Source: Ectocarpus siliculosus (Eukaryota; Sar; Phaeophyceae; Ectocarpales; Ectocarpaceae). Taken from it: a DNA stretch of 27,500 nucleotides. Position numbers and translations under genes: made by a program. This document shows, in pieces, positions 27,403 through 27,500 of the stretch (position 1 is the stretch's first letter; each line of letters opens with the position of its first letter). Location of the stretch: NCBI GenBank assembly GCA_000310025.1, contig FN648508.1:81921-109420 (forward strand). Direction: 5' to 3'. The notes below the pieces were generated by a model. That model ran no database searches and was not told the origin of the DNA. It was given only the letters and a program-made list of their open reading frames with translations.

Positions 27403-27500
27403 AGAAGGATGATGCCGGGATGATGGAGGACGCTCGTTCTGACACGTGGGCGGCCGCCGCCGCTGACAGCGATGCCGTGATTATGGCGCGGCAGCAAAGC
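21247..27500 (+). CDS. TRM1: tRNA (guanine-26 N2)-dimethyltransferase Trm1, 3' end outside window
   Basis: Trm1 transfers two methyl groups from S-adenosylmethionine to G26 of tRNAs. Seven exons, 21247-21283, 21670-21719, 22181-22536, 23079-23179, 24049-24782, 26203-26352 and 27057->27500, join in phases 1, 0, 2, 1, 0, 0 into 624 codons without a stop. Landmarks in order: N-terminal VIAEG and PGVFYSDHQ, then VLQRDLSVAVLRAYRQF (30-46); the SAM-binding CDVLAGGGVRAIRYALEAG (148-166) and VLANDHSEEACEAVRRS (170-186); MGDANDLL; catalytic VDVDPFGSCLPFLEAAVGA (about 382-399) and GGVLAVAATDLAVLCG; YRASVVDRPYAKEAAIRVLL; and LDFY joined to VRLFVLILP. Two family-atypical low-complexity insertions occur: Asn/Asp/Ser/Gly-rich in exon 3 and Ala/Gly/Ser-rich in exon 5. 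Exon 7 is also low-complexity. No organelle presequence is evident from this start. The splice junctions reproduce family spacing exactly. The C-terminal domain is beyond the window. Confidence 0.93.
22141..22170. repeat. three tandem GAATTGTTCC units before Trm1 exon 3
   Basis: The 10-mer GAATTGTTCC is present three times (the last ending GC), immediately upstream of the GACAAG acceptor at 22180. It may supply the U-rich tract or branch-point region for this intron. Confidence 0.85.
23236..23365. repeat. long (CT)n microsatellite with (TGTC)n tail
   Basis: Eighty-one bases of uninterrupted CT (23236-23316) are followed by CTGT/TGTC units and more CT to about 23365. It lies in Trm1 intron 4, just 56 bases after the exon 4 donor. 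It is expected to be length-polymorphic. Confidence 0.97.
24049..24782 (+). CDS. TRM1: Trm1 exon 5 with catalytic DPFG motif
   Basis: The largest resolved exon, 734 bases, begins after acceptor TTGCAG (phase 1) and ends AAG|GTTTGA (phase 0). It opens with AVRRSALLSGITTVDVL, completing the SAM-domain helix. It continues through about 180 residues of low-complexity insertion, including an RRRRRR stretch, poly-Ala and Ser/Gly repeats, and closes with the DPFG catalytic region. Listed separately because it carries both the catalytic motif and the unusual insertion. Confidence 0.93.
24783..26202 (+). other. Trm1 intron 5
   Basis: This 1420-base intron contains a G run (24918-24943), a fold-back element (25514-25701) and a C run near 25805. 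No nested gene is supported, although the fold-back element overlaps a 65-codon frame. Confidence 0.8.
25514..25701. mobile_element. fold-back / MITE-like element in Trm1 intron 5
   Basis: Left arm 25514-25549 (GATATCACACCCCC...GACCGATTTTCAAAG) and right arm 25665-25701 (CTTTGAAAATCGGTC...GGGGGTGTGATATC) are near-perfect inverted repeats of 36-37 bases around a 115-base core. Weaker symmetry continues outward, with TACCG on both flanks. The core contains no transposase, so a non-autonomous DNA transposon relic is the simplest reading. The ends and target duplication are not defined. Confidence 0.7.
26850..27030 (+). repeat. dispersed repeat, right member of an inverted pair
   Basis: Shares ordered blocks with the reverse complement of 1160-1275. 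Within this copy GGGATGCGAGGTCAA.GGTC is itself duplicated, near 26907-26927 and 26968-26988, so this copy has an internal expansion. It lies in Trm1 intron 6, ending close to the exon 7 acceptor (CCTTCTAG at 27056). Confidence 0.65.

Overview
The window looks like nuclear DNA of a brown alga or a close photosynthetic stramenopile. It holds a fucoxanthin-chlorophyll a/c light-harvesting gene whose presequence carries an AQAFVAP cleavage motif. Genes are made of short exons separated by introns of about 0.4-1.5 kb with GTGAGT/GTGCGT-type donors. There are many microsatellites, a Ty3/gypsy retrotransposon and a short CCCTAA-type telomere-like stretch. No rRNA, convincing tRNA, CRISPR array or bacterial operon was seen.

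Layout, left to right. 1-2.6 kb is repeat-rich (homopolymers, a dispersed repeat, a MITE-like inverted repeat, a 63-bp VNTR) with one probable minus-strand exon at 906-1062. 2.6-7.4 kb is a minus-strand gene, rebuilt here from six phase-compatible exons, encoding a protein with IQ motifs followed by a WW domain; its 5' end is unresolved. 7.96-10.13 kb is a two-exon plus-strand light-harvesting (LHCF/FCP) gene. 10.1-12.3 kb is non-coding as far as can be seen and holds a repeated perfect hairpin. 12.33-20.88 kb is a minus-strand four-exon gene for a DUF1348/SnoaL-like (NTF2-fold) protein. Its third intron has been enlarged from about 1.2 kb to 5.7 kb by a 4.5-kb Ty3/gypsy element (12942-17454) with visually identical 268-bp LTRs, inserted in the same orientation as the gene. 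21.25-27.5 kb is the plus-strand gene for tRNA (guanine-26 N2) dimethyltransferase, Trm1: seven exons are resolved and the last is open to the window end.

The Trm1 and DUF1348 genes are divergent and separated by about 370 bp, so they may share a promoter region. The IQ/WW and LHCF genes are also divergent. The encoded functions (calcium/calmodulin-type scaffold, light harvesting, NTF2-fold protein, tRNA modification) do not form an obvious pathway; this is an ordinary eukaryotic gene neighbourhood.

The most interesting items are the recent, structurally degenerate retrotransposon in a host intron, the two complete splice-phase reconstructions (Trm1, DUF1348) with family-specific landmarks, the IQ/WW gene, and several apparently unnamed repeat families: a hairpin with a GNRA-type loop, a fold-back element, and an inverted pair 26 kb apart. 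All exon models come from reading splice signals, phases and family motifs by eye. No alignment or database search was run.
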